Assembly (NCBI RefSeq): GCF_002157145.1
Contig: NZ_CP021361.1
Location: 1-64,000 of the forward strand
Origin: Acidovorax carolinensis
GTDB lineage: Bacteria > Pseudomonadota > Gammaproteobacteria > Burkholderiales > Burkholderiaceae_C
Reading direction: 5' to 3'
DNA length: 64,000 nucleotides
The position numbers were made by a program, and so were the translations under genes. Each line of letters begins with the position of its first letter. The first letter of the stretch is position 1. Positions 37,810 through 46,881 of the stretch are shown in pieces. A model generated the notes under the pieces. It saw nothing but the letters and a program-made list of their open reading frames with translations, did not search any database and was not told where the DNA came from.

Positions 37810-38547
37810 ATGAACCAAAGAACGGTTGCCAAGATCCCGAAGGCCTCCAAGAAGACGGCACCCGCCGTGGCATCGCCCTGGGCCGTTGCCCCTGATCGCG
37901 AGCAGCAGCGCGAGGCCAAGCGCAACGCCGTGTTGCACGCAGCCGCGCAGTTGTTCAACGAGCGCGGCTTTCACGCCACCTCGCTCGACGACATTGCCGC
38001 GCGCCTGAGTGTGACCAAGCCCACGCTGTACTACTACGTGAAGAACAAGGACGAGATCCTGCTGCAGTGCGTGAGCCAGGGGCTGCAGATGACGCTCGAA
38101 GGTATCGAGGCCTCGCGCCAGGCCGGTGGCAATGCGGTGGACCAGTTGCGCGCCTGCATGCAGGTGTATGCCGACATCGTCATGCAGCCCTTTGGCATGT
38201 GCCTGATCCGCGTGGGGGACGAAGAGGTTCCCGAGCCCAGCCGCACGGAACTGCGCCGCATGAAGTCTGAGATCGACCAGGCTTTCAGGCGCCTGGTGGC
38301 CCAAGGGGTGCAGGAGGGCTCGCTGGCGCCCTGTGACCCGAAGATGAGCGCCTTCATGATCGCGGGCGCCCTGAGCTGGATTGGCCGCTGGTACCAGCCG
38401 GGCGGCGAATACACGCCCGAGCAGGTGGCGCAGCAGTGCATTGCCACGCTGTGCGATGGGGTGTTGCGGCGGTCCGAGCTGCCGAAGGCCGCACCCGTCA
38501 AGCGCCGGGCCGCTCCTGCCGCGGCGCGCAAGGCATCAAAAAAGTGA
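37810..38547 (+). CDS. TetR-family regulator divergent from the liv/acyl-CoA operon
   Basis: A 245-residue TetR repressor. The helix-turn-helix is FHATSLDDIAARLSVTKPTL followed by YYYVKNKDEILLQC near residue 60. Both tails are basic (AAPVKRRAAPAAARKASKK). Divergence from livG and two palindromes between them suggest it controls the nine-gene operon in response to an acyl-CoA or the transported acid. Confidence 0.88.
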   Translation: MNQRTVAKIPKASKKTAPAVASPWAVAPDREQQREAKRNAVLHAAAQLFNERGFHATSLDDIAARLSVTKPTLYYYVKNKDEILLQCVSQGLQMTLEGIEASRQAGGNAVDQLRACMQVYADIVMQPFGMCLIRVGDEEVPEPSRTELRRMKSEIDQAFRRLVAQGVQEGSLAPCDPKMSAFMIAGALSWIGRWYQPGGEYTPEQVAQQCIATLCDGVLRRSELPKAAPVKRRAAPAAARKASKK

Positions 38548-38602
38548 GCTGTTGGCGCTTGTCTGTATTGGGTTAGAGGCGGTTTTTCCTGAAAATTTGC
38601 GT
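38540..38602 (+). repeat. Dispersed AGCGCT hairpin repeat, degenerate copy 9
   Basis: GTGAGCTGTTGGCGCTTGTC is conserved; the right arm is decayed; AGGCGGTTTTTCCTG follows. It begins at the TetR stop codon. Confidence 0.65.
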
Positions 38603-38618
38603 GGATAAGCGCAAAACG

Positions 38619-39074
38619 CTATCGGCGCAGTGATGTTTTTGGGAGTGCACCGGGTGATTGGGGCGCTGCAGCCAGATCATCCAGGATGGGGCAATCCGGG
38701 CGGTCGTTGCCCTGACAGCAGGACACCAGTGTCTGCAGCGTGCGCTGCATGGCCTGCATGGCGGCGATGCGTTCGCCCAGGTCGTCAATGTGTGCCTGGG
38801 CGATGCGTTTGACATTGCCGCTGGCCCGGCTCTTGTCTTGCCACAGCCCGAGCAATTCACGGATTTCTTCCATCGAAAAACCCAGGGTGCGCGCACGGCC
38901 CACGAAGCGCAATGCGTGCACGTCGGCCTCGGTGTACTGGCGGTAGCCGCTGTCGGCGCGGCCCACGGGGGGCAGCAGGCCGAGCGATTCGTAGTGGCGC
39001 ACCATGCGCGCCGACACCCCGGCGCGGCGCGCGGCCTCGCCGATGGGCACCGGCCAGCCCGTGGTGGGGGTCAT
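38619..39074 (-). CDS. cueR: CueR-type copper-responsive MerR regulator
   Basis: A 151-residue MerR activator that bends promoters with long spacers when Cu(I) binds. The helix-turn-helix is IGEAARRAGVSARMVRHYES. The metal loop SCCQGNDRPDCPILDDLA has the C-x7-C pair of CueR proteins. ATG 39074 overlaps the copZ stop by 4 bases (ATGA), which decides the start. It is cotranscribed with copZ and faces copA. Confidence 0.92.
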   Translation of the reverse strand: MTPTTGWPVPIGEAARRAGVSARMVRHYESLGLLPPVGRADSGYRQYTEADVHALRFVGRARTLGFSMEEIRELLGLWQDKSRASGNVKRIAQAHIDDLGERIAAMQAMQRTLQTLVSCCQGNDRPDCPILDDLAAAPQSPGALPKTSLRR

Positions 39075-39268
39075 GCGGCGACCTGGTAGCCTTCTTCGGC
39101 AATGGCGGCGGCCAGGGCCTCGCGGGGCTGGGTGCTGTCGATATCGACGCGGTTGTGCGCGCGGTCGATGCGCACGGTGGCGGCGGGGTCGATCTGCTGC
39201 ACGGCCTGGGTGACGGCGCGCTCGCAGTGGCCGCAGGTCATGCCCTGGACTTGAAGGGTGTATTGCAT
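39071..39268 (-). CDS. copZ: Copper chaperone, CopZ-like HMA protein
   Basis: A 65-residue heavy-metal-associated domain that carries Cu(I) in the cytosol to CopA. The metal motif is GMTCGHCERAV near residue 10. ATG 39268 is preceded by GGAG at the right spacing. First gene of the copZ-cueR pair, read from its own MerR-type promoter. Confidence 0.92.
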   Translation of the reverse strand: MQYTLQVQGMTCGHCERAVTQAVQQIDPAATVRIDRAHNRVDIDSTQPREALAAAIAEEGYQVAA

Positions 39269-39302
39269 GCAATTTCTCCGGTTAAAAAGTGATGACATGG
39301 AA

Positions 39303-39333
39303 ATCATGAACCTTGACATGGTGGCATAGTCAA
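39303..39333 (-). promoter_or_regulatory. CueR-type promoter of copZ-cueR
   Basis: On the - strand: -35 TTGACT (39333-39328), a 19-bp spacer, -10 CATGAT (39308-39303). The spacer carries the dyad CTTGAC...GTCAAG. Overlong 19-bp spacers with a dyad are the hallmark of MerR-family promoters. Confidence 0.75.
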
Positions 39334-39380
39334 GCGCATGCGATGGCACTGACGCCTGCACGGTCTATCGCTGTCAGCGG

Positions 39381-39411
39381 TTGACCTTGCCATCATGACA
39401 AGGATTACGGT
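39381..39411 (+). promoter_or_regulatory. CueR-type promoter of copA
   Basis: -35 TTGACC (39381-39386), 19-bp spacer containing the dyad CCTTG-CCATCATGA-CAAGG, -10 TACGGT (39406-39411). The expected transcription start is near 39418, at the copA ATG itself. Confidence 0.8.
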
Positions 39412-39418
39412 AGCGTTC

Positions 39419-41665
39419 ATGAACACCTCTGCCCCTCACCCCAACCCCTCCGAACCGCACGAAACCCTCGACCTTGGCATTGGCGGCATGACCTGCGCCA
39501 GCTGCGTGGGCCGTGTGGAGCGGGCGCTGCGCAAGGTGCCTGGCGTGCAGGATGCCACCGTGAACCTGGCCACCGAGTCGGCGCGCATCGCTTATGCGCA
39601 GCCACCGGGTGCCCAAGGCCCGACCATGGATGCCCTGCTGCGCCGCGCCGTGCGCAATGCGGGCTACGAGCCGCGCGCGGCGGGGCAGGACGATGCGCCC
39701 GTGGACGTGTCGCCCTGGGCCGGTTTTCTGCCCGTGGGCATCGGCCTGCTGCTGTCGGCCCCGCTGGTGCTGCCCATGCTGGGCGATCTGCTGGGCTGCC
39801 ACTGGATGCTGCCCGCCTGGGTGCAGTTTGCGCTGGCCACGCCGGTGCAGTTCATTCTGGGGGCGCGCTTTTACAAGGCGGGCTGGCACGCGCTCAAGGC
39901 GCTGACGGGCAACATGGATTTGCTGGTGGCCATTGGCACATCGGCAGGCTGGGGTCTGTCGATGTGGCTGTGGCTCACTGCGCACGAAGGGCATGCGCCG
40001 CACCTGTATTTCGAGGCCTCGGCGGTGGTGGTCACGCTGGTGCTGCTGGGCAAGTGGCTGGAGGCGCGCGCCAAGCGCCAGACCACGGCGGCCATCCGTG
40101 CACTGCATGCGCTGCGCCCCGATGTGGCCCACATGCTGGGGCGTGATGGCGAGGTGGATGTGCCAGTGGCCGAGGTGATGGCGGGCGACCGGCTGGTGGT
40201 GCGCCCCGGCGAGCGCATCCCGGTGGATGGCCGCATTGTGGAGGGCCACACCCAGGTGGACGAGTCCATGCTCACGGGCGAGCCCTTGCCCGTGACGCGC
40301 GAGGTGGGCGCGCCCCTGACGGGCGGCTCGATCAATGGCGACGGCCGGGTGGTGATGCAGGTGTCGGCCGTGGGCGCCGAGACGGTGCTGGCGCGCATCA
40401 TCCGCCTGGTCGAGGATGCGCAGGCCGCCAAGGCGCCCATCCAGCGCCTGGTCGATCAGGTGTCGGCGGTTTTCGTGCCGGTGGTGCTGGTGGTGGCGCT
40501 GGCCACGCTGCTGGCCTGGCTGTGGACGGGCGCGGGCTTCGAGGTGGCCGTGATCCATGCCGTGGCGGTGCTGGTGATTGCCTGCCCCTGCGCGCTGGGG
40601 CTGGCCACGCCGGCGGCCATCATGGCGGGCACCGGGGTGGCGGCGAAGCACGGCATCCTGATTAAAGACGCGCAGGCGCTGGAGCTGGCCCACAAGGTGG
40701 AGGTGGTGGCATTCGACAAGACCGGCACGTTGACGGTGGGCCGCCCACGGCTGATCGCCTTTGAGGTGGTGCCGGGCCAGGACGAGGCCACCGTGCTGGC
40801 GGCGGTGGCCAGCGTGCAAAGCGGCAGCGAGCACCCGCTGGCCCGTGCCGTGGTGACGGCAGCGCAAGAGCGCGGCCTGCAGCCCGTGGCGCCCGACGGT
40901 GTGCGCGCCGTGCCGGGGCGCGGCACCGAGGGTGAGGTGCAGGCCCGCAGCTATCTGGTGGGCAGCCTGCGCTGGATGGACGAGCTGGGCGTGAAAGAAC
41001 TGAAGGAGGGCGCGCTGGCTGCGCGCGCTACCGATTTTCAAAACGAAGGCGCCACGGTTTCGGCCCTGGCCGAGCGCACCACCGACGGGCTGGCGTTGCG
41101 CGCCATCCTCGCCTTTGGCGATGAGCCCAAGGCCGGCGCCCGCGAGGCCCTGGCTGCTCTGCGTGCGCTGGGCGTGCGCACGGTGATGATCTCGGGCGAC
41201 AACCGGGGCGCCGCCGAGGCGATGGCCCGGCGCCTGGGGCTGGACCCCGATGCGGGCGAGGTGATGGCCGAGGTGCTGCCCGGCGAGAAGGCGGCGCGCG
41301 TGCAGACGCTGCAGGCGGGTGGCCACACCGTGGCGATGGTGGGCGATGGCGTCAACGATGCCCCTGCGCTGGCCGCCGCCGATGTCGGCATGGCCATGGG
41401 CAACGGCACCGATGTGGCCATGCATGCCGCCGGCATCACGCTGATGCGCGGCGACCCGATGCTGGTGGCTGCGGCCCTCGATATCTCGCGGCGCACCGTG
41501 GCGAAAATCCGCCAGAACCTGTTCTGGGCCTTTTTCTACAACGTGGCCGGCATTCCGCTGGCGGCGCTGGGTTACCTGAACCCGGTGGTGGCCGGCGCGG
41601 CCATGGCGCTGAGTTCGGTGAGCGTGATGGCCAATGCGCTGTTGCTAAAACGCTGGCGAATGTAA
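39419..41665 (+). CDS. copA: Cu(I)-exporting P1B-type ATPase CopA
   Basis: A 748-residue copper efflux pump of the inner membrane. One N-terminal HMA domain ([16 protein letters not shown]), eight membrane segments, phosphatase-domain motif MLTGEPLPV, transmembrane metal site [13 protein letters not shown], phosphorylation motif DKTGTLTVG near residue 435, [10 protein letters not shown], and hinge [18 protein letters not shown] chose ATG 39419 because an upstream in-frame ATG (39395) lies between the promoter -35 and -10 and cannot be in the mRNA from that promoter. The mRNA is then nearly leaderless. Confidence 0.93.
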   Translation: MNTSAPHPNPSEPHETLDLGIGGMTCASCVGRVERALRKVPGVQDATVNLATESARIAYAQPPGAQGPTMDALLRRAVRNAGYEPRAAGQDDAPVDVSPWAGFLPVGIGLLLSAPLVLPMLGDLLGCHWMLPAWVQFALATPVQFILGARFYKAGWHALKALTGNMDLLVAIGTSAGWGLSMWLWLTAHEGHAPHLYFEASAVVVTLVLLGKWLEARAKRQTTAAIRALHALRPDVAHMLGRDGEVDVPVAEVMAGDRLVVRPGERIPVDGRIVEGHTQVDESMLTGEPLPVTREVGAPLTGGSINGDGRVVMQVSAVGAETVLARIIRLVEDAQAAKAPIQRLVDQVSAVFVPVVLVVALATLLAWLWTGAGFEVAVIHAVAVLVIACPCALGLATPAAIMAGTGVAAKHGILIKDAQALELAHKVEVVAFDKTGTLTVGRPRLIAFEVVPGQDEATVLAAVASVQSGSEHPLARAVVTAAQERGLQPVAPDGVRAVPGRGTEGEVQARSYLVGSLRWMDELGVKELKEGALAARATDFQNEGATVSALAERTTDGLALRAILAFGDEPKAGAREALAALRALGVRTVMISGDNRGAAEAMARRLGLDPDAGEVMAEVLPGEKAARVQTLQAGGHTVAMVGDGVNDAPALAAADVGMAMGNGTDVAMHAAGITLMRGDPMLVAAALDISRRTVAKIRQNLFWAFFYNVAGIPLAALGYLNPVVAGAAMALSSVSVMANALLLKRWRM

Positions 41666-41784
41666 CAACTTCGGGTTCTACGTATCGTGCTGCCATCGAT
41701 GTCTGGCAAACTGCAACGTTTTGTTGCATGTCCGTGGCTGCGACCGGCGGCCGGGGTGCTTTGAGACCTGAAGGAAGAGACATC

Positions 41785-43440
41785 ATGAATTTCTTATCGC
41801 TCATGCGGCTGTTCACCATCCGCTTTCGGATGCTGGGCGCCATTGGCGTGGTGTTGGCGCTGTTGGGCATGTTGGGGGGTGCGGGCATGCTGGGCATGTT
41901 CCGCATCCACGACATGAGCGAGAACTTCATGGCGAACTCTTTTACCAAGGTGGGGTTCATGGCCGAACTGCGCGGCGAGATGGGGTCCATCCGCCAGCAC
42001 GAAAAAGACATGATCATCTCGTACGAGAAGCCCGAGGGCGTCAAGGCGGCCCATGCCAAATGGCTGGCCAGCGTGGAGCAGTCGAAGAAGGTCGCGGCCC
42101 GTTTTCTGGAAGGCCCGCAAGACAGCGACAACGCGATTGCGCAGGCCATCGTCAAGCGCCTGGACAGCTACCGCGACCAGTTTGCGCATGTGGCGCGCCA
42201 GCTGGAAGCCGGTGGATATGACACGGCCACCATTGCCAACCGCATGAGCGGCAAGGCCGTGGCCGAGTTCGACGAGGCGGACAAGCTGCTCAAGGAGCTC
42301 GATGGCGTGCTGCGTGGCGAGGTGACGGCGGCCGTGGCCGACCAGACCGATGTGGCCAACCAGACCCTGTGGCTGTTTGCCCTGGCGGTGCTGATCACCG
42401 TGCTGGTGGTGGTGCCCACCACGCTGATGAACATGTTGTCCATTTGCCGCCCGCTGGCCGATGCCCGCCGCATGGCGCTGGCGATTGCCGGTGGTGATCT
42501 GTCACAGCACATTGCGGCCGAGGGCAAAGACGAAGTGGCCGACCTGCAGCGCGCGCTGGCCGACATGCAGCAGGGCCTGGGGTCGCTGGTGGCGCAGGTG
42601 CGCGATGCCAGCGGCAACATCGCCACGGCCAGCCAGGAGATCGCCACGGGCAACCACGACCTGTCGCAGCGCACCGAGCAGACGGCCAGCAATGCCCAGG
42701 AAGCGGTGGCCTCGCTGTCGCAGATCACGTCGACTGTGCAGCAAACTGCCTCGTCGTCGCAGATGGCCAACCAGCTGGCCAGTTCGGCCTCCAGCACGGC
42801 CACGCGCGGTGGTTCGGTGGTGGAGCAGGCCGTGGCCAGCATGCACGAGATCTCGGCCTCCAGCCGCAAGATCGGCGACATCATCGGCTTGATTGACTCC
42901 ATTGCCTTCCAGACCAACATCCTGGCGCTCAACGCCGCCGTGGAAGCAGCCCGCGCGGGCGAGCAGGGCCGGGGCTTTGCCGTGGTGGCCAGTGAAGTGC
43001 GCAGCCTGGCACAGCGTTCGGCAGCAGCGGCCAGCGACATCAAGGGCCTGATCAACAACAGCGTGACCGCCGTGGACGGCGGCGTGCGCCATGTGGAAGA
43101 TGCGGGTGCCGCGATGAAGGAAATCGTGGCCAGCGTGCAGCGCGTGGGCGACATCATTGGCGAGATCACCGCAGCCGCTTCCGAGCAGTCGACCGGTATT
43201 GGCCAGGTGAACCAGTCGGTGGGCGATATCGACCGCATGACGCAACAGAACGCGGCACTGGTGGAACAATCGGCCGCCGCCGCCGAGTCGCTGCGCGAGC
43301 AGGCGGCCCGCCTGTCGGAGGTGGTGCAGCAGTTCCGCCTGGCCGATGAAGGCGGCGGCATGGCGGCGCTGTCTCGTGCAACAGCGCCCGCGTCCGACCG
43401 CGCCCTGATCGGTCGCGCCACGCCCCAGCTGGCAGCCTGA
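41785..43440 (+). CDS. Methyl-accepting chemotaxis protein
   Basis: A 551-residue chemoreceptor. A membrane segment near [20 protein letters not shown] is followed by a four-helix-type periplasmic sensor, then a second segment near [20 protein letters not shown], a HAMP domain, and the signalling hairpin tip [20 protein letters not shown] followed by [30 protein letters not shown] precedes ATG 41785. No CheB/CheR docking pentapeptide is visible at the C-terminus. The ligand is unknown. Confidence 0.92.
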   Translation: MNFLSLMRLFTIRFRMLGAIGVVLALLGMLGGAGMLGMFRIHDMSENFMANSFTKVGFMAELRGEMGSIRQHEKDMIISYEKPEGVKAAHAKWLASVEQSKKVAARFLEGPQDSDNAIAQAIVKRLDSYRDQFAHVARQLEAGGYDTATIANRMSGKAVAEFDEADKLLKELDGVLRGEVTAAVADQTDVANQTLWLFALAVLITVLVVVPTTLMNMLSICRPLADARRMALAIAGGDLSQHIAAEGKDEVADLQRALADMQQGLGSLVAQVRDASGNIATASQEIATGNHDLSQRTEQTASNAQEAVASLSQITSTVQQTASSSQMANQLASSASSTATRGGSVVEQAVASMHEISASSRKIGDIIGLIDSIAFQTNILALNAAVEAARAGEQGRGFAVVASEVRSLAQRSAAAASDIKGLINNSVTAVDGGVRHVEDAGAAMKEIVASVQRVGDIIGEITAAASEQSTGIGQVNQSVGDIDRMTQQNAALVEQSAAAAESLREQAARLSEVVQQFRLADEGGGMAALSRATAPASDRALIGRATPQLAA

Positions 43441-43472
43441 AGAGGCCACCCGTGCATCGCCCGTGTGGGTGA

Positions 43473-43537
43473 TGCTATTGATTAAGTAGCTGCCAGCGCT
43501 TTGTGCAAAAGCGCTGGAGCCACTTTGGAACTGAAAT
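43473..43537 (+). repeat. Dispersed AGCGCT hairpin repeat, copy 10
   Basis: GTAGCTGCCAGCGCTTTGTG, then CAAAAGCGCTGGAGCCACTT. It fills the convergent gap between the chemoreceptor and the old yellow enzyme gene, where a terminator is expected. Confidence 0.85.
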
Positions 43538-43546
43538 GCCCCGGTC

Positions 43547-44647
43547 TCAGAACAAGGTGGGGTAGTCCGTGTAGCCTTTGGCCCCGCCGCCATAGAAGGT
43601 GGCGCGGTCGGGCTCGTTCAGGGGCGCGTTCTTTTCGAGCCGGGTCACCAGGTCGGGGTTGGCAATGAAGGGCCGGCCAAAAGCCACGATGTCGGCGCCC
43701 GCTGCCACGGCGGCTTCGGCCAGCGCGCGGTCATAGGCGTTGTTCACCATCCACGCACCCTTGCCGCCGGCCTTGCGGTACACGGCCTTGAGGGCGGGAT
43801 AGTCGAAGGGGCGATCGGCGATTTCGCGGGCGCCACCGGTGGCGCCTTCGACGATGTGCACGTAGGCCAGCCCCAGCGGGGCGAGCTGGGCCACCAGGTA
43901 GTCAAACAGCTGCTGGGGGTTGTCGTCCACGATGTCGTTGGCGGGCGTCACGGGCGACAGGCGGATGCCGGTGCGGCCGCCACCGATCTCATCGACGATG
44001 GCGCGCACCACTTCGAGCGTGAGCCGGACGCGGTTCTTGATGCTGCCGCCGTAGTCATCGGTGCGCTCGTTGGCACCGGTCTTCATGAACTGGTCGAGCA
44101 GGTAGCCGTTGGCGCCGTGGATTTCCACACCGTCAAAACCGCAGGCAATGGCGTTGCGCGCGGCGTGGCGGTAGTCCTGCACGATGCCGGGCAGCTCGTC
44201 CAGTTCGAGGGCGCGGGGCATGGAGGTATCGGTGAAGGTGGGCACGCCGTCCTTGATCAGCACCGTCTTGGTATGGGCGCGAATGGCCGAGGGCGCCACG
44301 GGCGCGGCGTTGCCCGGCTGCAGGTCGGTGTGCGAGACGCGGCCCACATGCCACAGCTGCACCACGATCTTGCCGCCTTCGGCGTGCACGGAGCGCGTCA
44401 CGCGCTTCCAGCCGTCAAGCTGCTCGGTGCTGTACAGCCCGGGCACGTCGGCATAGCCCTGGCCCTGGGGGCTGATGGCGGTGGCTTCGGTGATCAGCAG
44501 GCCGGCGCTGGCGCGCTGCGTGTAGTAGGTGGCCATAAGCGGCGTGGGGATGGCGTCCGGCGCACGGTTGCGCGTGAGGGGCGCCATGGCAATGCGGTTG
44601 GCCAGGTGCAGGTCACCGGCCTGGACGGGTTCGAACAAAGAGGGCAT
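43547..44647 (-). CDS. Old yellow enzyme (alkene reductase, NemA-like)
   Basis: A 366-residue FMN flavoenzyme that reduces activated C=C bonds of enals, enones or maleimides with NAD(P)H. Typical features: MPSLFEPVQAGDLHLANRIA at the start, GGKIVVQLWHVGRVSHTDL near residue 95, substrate-binding GFDGVEIHGANGYLLDQFMK near 180, and FGRPFIANPDLVTRLE near 325. ATG 44647 is the family start. Near a GST and an FMN reductase, suggesting a loose electrophile-detoxification neighbourhood. Confidence 0.92.
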   Translation of the reverse strand: MPSLFEPVQAGDLHLANRIAMAPLTRNRAPDAIPTPLMATYYTQRASAGLLITEATAISPQGQGYADVPGLYSTEQLDGWKRVTRSVHAEGGKIVVQLWHVGRVSHTDLQPGNAAPVAPSAIRAHTKTVLIKDGVPTFTDTSMPRALELDELPGIVQDYRHAARNAIACGFDGVEIHGANGYLLDQFMKTGANERTDDYGGSIKNRVRLTLEVVRAIVDEIGGGRTGIRLSPVTPANDIVDDNPQQLFDYLVAQLAPLGLAYVHIVEGATGGAREIADRPFDYPALKAVYRKAGGKGAWMVNNAYDRALAEAAVAAGADIVAFGRPFIANPDLVTRLEKNAPLNEPDRATFYGGGAKGYTDYPTLF

Positions 44648-44805
44648 GAATGGCTTTCGTCGCGAGAGTGAATGGTGGGGTTTGCCCGAGGGCGGGTTTT
44701 GCCCTAAGGGTACTGCAGTGCGGCGCTTGCTGCAGTACGCAGCGGGCAGCTGGGTGAAGCCATTGTGTGCTAGTTGCGCTGCCGCAAACAGAGCCTCGTT
44801 TTTCA

Positions 44806-44868
44806 AAAATGATAGCTTTCAGCGCTTGTTGAACAAGGGCTGCAAGCTGTTTTGACATTGAATTTGGT
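44806..44868 (+). repeat. Dispersed AGCGCT hairpin repeat, copy 11
   Basis: GATAGCTTTCAGCGCTTGTT, then AACAAGGGCTGCAAGCTGTTTT. The right arm has one mismatch. Confidence 0.8.
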
Positions 44869-44906
44869 ATGGGGTGCAGGTGGACTGCACCAGCGCCCCC
44901 GGGCAA

Positions 44907-45515
44907 TTACTTGAGCAGACCTTCGGCTCGCATGGCCGCCTGCACTGCGGGGCGTGCGGCAACGCGGGCCTGAAAAGCGGTGAGGTGGCTCAGGCCAGAG
45001 AGGTCAAGGCCAACGAACCCGGCCCAGTTGACCACGGTGAACAGGTAGCCATCGGCCACGGTGAACTGCTCGCCCATCAGGTAGGGCTTGCCCGCGAGCT
45101 GGCTGTCCACCCACTGCAGGCGCTGCAGCAGCTTTTCGCGCGCGGTGGCCTTGTACTCGTCGGGCGTGGCCGGGTTGAACAGCGGGCCAAAGCCCTGGTG
45201 GATTTCGGTGCCGATGAAGGTCAGCCACTCCTGCAGGCGGTAGCGCTCCAGGGTGCCATTCGCCGGGGCCAGTTGCTTGTCTGGCACGAGATCGGCGATG
45301 TACTGCACGATGGCCGGGCCTTCGCGCAGGCGCTCGCCGCTGTCCAGCTCCAGCACGGGCACATAGCCCAGTGGGTTGATGCTGTAGTAGTCGGTGCCGT
45401 CCTGCAGCTTGTGGCTCTTGGTGCTGACCAGCACGGGCGTGCAGGCCAGGCCGGCTTCGTGCAGCGCGATGTGGGGCGAAAGGGAGCAGGCGCCGGGCGC
45501 GTAGTAGAGCTTCAT
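44907..45515 (-). CDS. Glutathione S-transferase, beta-type
   Basis: A 202-residue cytosolic GST. The N-terminal thioredoxin-like domain MKLYYAPGACSLSPHIALHE has the Cys/Ser/His pattern of bacterial beta-class enzymes, and LREGPAIVQYIADLVPD is the glutathione-binding stretch. The C-terminal helical domain ends with FQARVAARPAVQAAMRAEGL. I chose ATG 45515 over an upstream TTG; GAGG lies before it. Confidence 0.9.
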   Translation of the reverse strand: MKLYYAPGACSLSPHIALHEAGLACTPVLVSTKSHKLQDGTDYYSINPLGYVPVLELDSGERLREGPAIVQYIADLVPDKQLAPANGTLERYRLQEWLTFIGTEIHQGFGPLFNPATPDEYKATAREKLLQRLQWVDSQLAGKPYLMGEQFTVADGYLFTVVNWAGFVGLDLSGLSHLTAFQARVAARPAVQAAMRAEGLLK

Positions 45516-45656
45516 GGACAAAATCCTCGTGAGCGATGGAAAAGAAAGAGCAGGATGCTATGCGCTGCAGTTTTTTTCTGCTGGCGCCGGGGTTCTCGCC
45601 CCGGCGGCGGCGCTGAGCGCGTCACCTGCCTCGCGGCGCCGTCACTTGTCCGATTT

Positions 45657-45914
45657 TCAGGCCGGACGGGTCTGCACTTCCAGGCGCGCCAGGTAACGCA
45701 GGGCGTACTCCCGGTCGGGGCCGCACATCTCGGCCGATGGCCTCAGTCCGGCGCACACGGCGGGGCGCCCGGGTTGCCCGAAGATGAGGCAACGGGCGTC
45801 GTCCCCCAGCTGAATGCAACGCACGCCCGCAGGCTTGCCTCGGGGCATTCCCGGGATGGGTGAGCTGATGGAGGGGGCGGTGCAGCAGGCGCCGCAGCCA
45901 GGGCGGCAATCCAT
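45657..45914 (-). CDS. Short YkgJ-type cysteine-cluster protein
   Basis: An 85-residue protein of the YkgJ/UPF0153 family. [20 protein letters not shown] holds four of the cysteines; further ones are in [23 protein letters not shown] and EMCG. Function unknown; metal or Fe-S binding is suggested. It starts at ATG 45914, one codon before the first Asp-Cys, as usual for the short branch. Confidence 0.82.
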   Translation of the reverse strand: MDCRPGCGACCTAPSISSPIPGMPRGKPAGVRCIQLGDDARCLIFGQPGRPAVCAGLRPSAEMCGPDREYALRYLARLEVQTRPA

Positions 45915-45920
45915 GGGTGT

Positions 45921-45972
45921 GTTTTGATAGCTGCCTGCGCTTGCCCATTGGGTGCTGCAGGCTTTTTTGCCC
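45921..45972 (+). repeat. Dispersed AGCGCT hairpin repeat, degenerate copy 12
   Basis: TTTTGATAGCTGCCTGCGCTTG, then GGTGCTGCAGGCTTTTTTGC. It separates the Cys-cluster gene from the FMN reductase gene. Confidence 0.75.
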
Positions 45973-45979
45973 GAATTGC

Positions 45980-46573
45980 TCAGCCCGCTGCCGGATGCAG
46001 CCGCCCGGCCGCCCACAGCACCTGGTCGATCACCGCGCGCACGCGGTCGCGGTGCGCCGGCTGTACCAGGGCACCCTGATCGTCGAACGCGCTGCCTGCG
46101 TGGCCCAACGCAAAGGCCTGGGGTGCCAGCCAGCATTCGAGGTTGATCAACAAGGGCGCCAGGTGGCTTTGCGAACGCAGGCCGCCCAAAGCGCCCGGCG
46201 AGGCGCTGAGCATGCCCGCCACCTTGCCGCGAAAGGGCCGGGTGCCGTCCTGCCAGTCGGGGTGGCCTTTGACGGGGCTGGACGCCCAGTCGATGGTGTT
46301 CTTGAGCAGGGCGGTGTAGCTTCCGTTGTATTCGGGGGCGCAGATGACCCAGGCCGGGTGTTCCCACAGGATCTGCTTGAGCCGCAGCACATCGGCGGGA
46401 GTGCCTTGCGCTTCCAGGTCGGCGTTGTACATGGGGATGTCGAAATCGGACAGCTCCAGCAGCGTGACCTGGGCACCGGCTTCACGGGCGATGGCGGCGG
46501 TAGCCTGGGCCAGGCGGCGGTTGAAGGATTGCTGGCGGGTGCTGCCCGCAAAGACGAGGAGTTGGTTGTGCAT
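45980..46573 (-). CDS. NAD(P)H-dependent FMN reductase
   Basis: A 197-residue flavodoxin-fold reductase. The phosphate loop [16 protein letters not shown] near residue 9 and [19 protein letters not shown] near 80 are the family signatures. It may reduce quinones, azo compounds or free FMN. An ATG 9 bases upstream (46582) is an equally possible start. Divergent from mnmG. Confidence 0.87.
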   Translation of the reverse strand: MHNQLLVFAGSTRQQSFNRRLAQATAAIAREAGAQVTLLELSDFDIPMYNADLEAQGTPADVLRLKQILWEHPAWVICAPEYNGSYTALLKNTIDWASSPVKGHPDWQDGTRPFRGKVAGMLSASPGALGGLRSQSHLAPLLINLECWLAPQAFALGHAGSAFDDQGALVQPAHRDRVRAVIDQVLWAAGRLHPAAG

Positions 46574-46881
46574 GCCCGGCATTGGAGCACAGGCCTGGGG
46601 CAGGATTCCTGCGGGTTCGGTGCACGGGCGTAGGCTTGCAGTGCAGGGTCCTGGCGAGTGCTGATGTTTCACGTGAAACGGTGCGCAGGGACGTGGATCG
46701 CACAGGTGCCGGAATGGTCGTTGGCAGCACCCATGGGCGTGCGACAGCCAAAGGTGGGAAAATTGCCGGCTTTCCGCTGCATGGCCCACAAGGCCGGCAC
46801 GGGGCTGGCGCCAGAGCGCCAGTGCTTGGTTGGCGTTTGGTTGGTGTGCGGTTGTGGGCCGGTGGCCCTGGAGTTTTTCTC
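46574..46881. other. Divergent region upstream of mnmG with a parS site
   Basis: About 310 bases between the FMN reductase and mnmG genes. It contains the first parS site (46665-46680). I find no other gene; an in-frame upstream extension of mnmG from 46582 has no resemblance to the family. Confidence 0.5.
46665..46680. other. parS site 1
   Basis: TGTTTCACGTGAAACG matches the bacterial parS consensus TGTTTCACGTGAAACA at 15 of 16 bases. ParB loads here. It lies in the spacer before mnmG. Confidence 0.92.

Noticed and set aside
38580..38615. CGTGGATAAG as another DnaA box in an origin
   Set aside because: A single imperfect box next to a degenerate repeat, with no trio or cluster around it.
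39395..39397. ATG 39395 as the copA start
   Set aside because: It lies between the -35 and -10 of the CueR-type promoter, so it would not be in the transcript from that promoter.
46582..46881. A 100-residue N-terminal extension of MnmG
   Set aside because: The frame is open, but the region holds a parS site and the family starts at [15 protein letters not shown].
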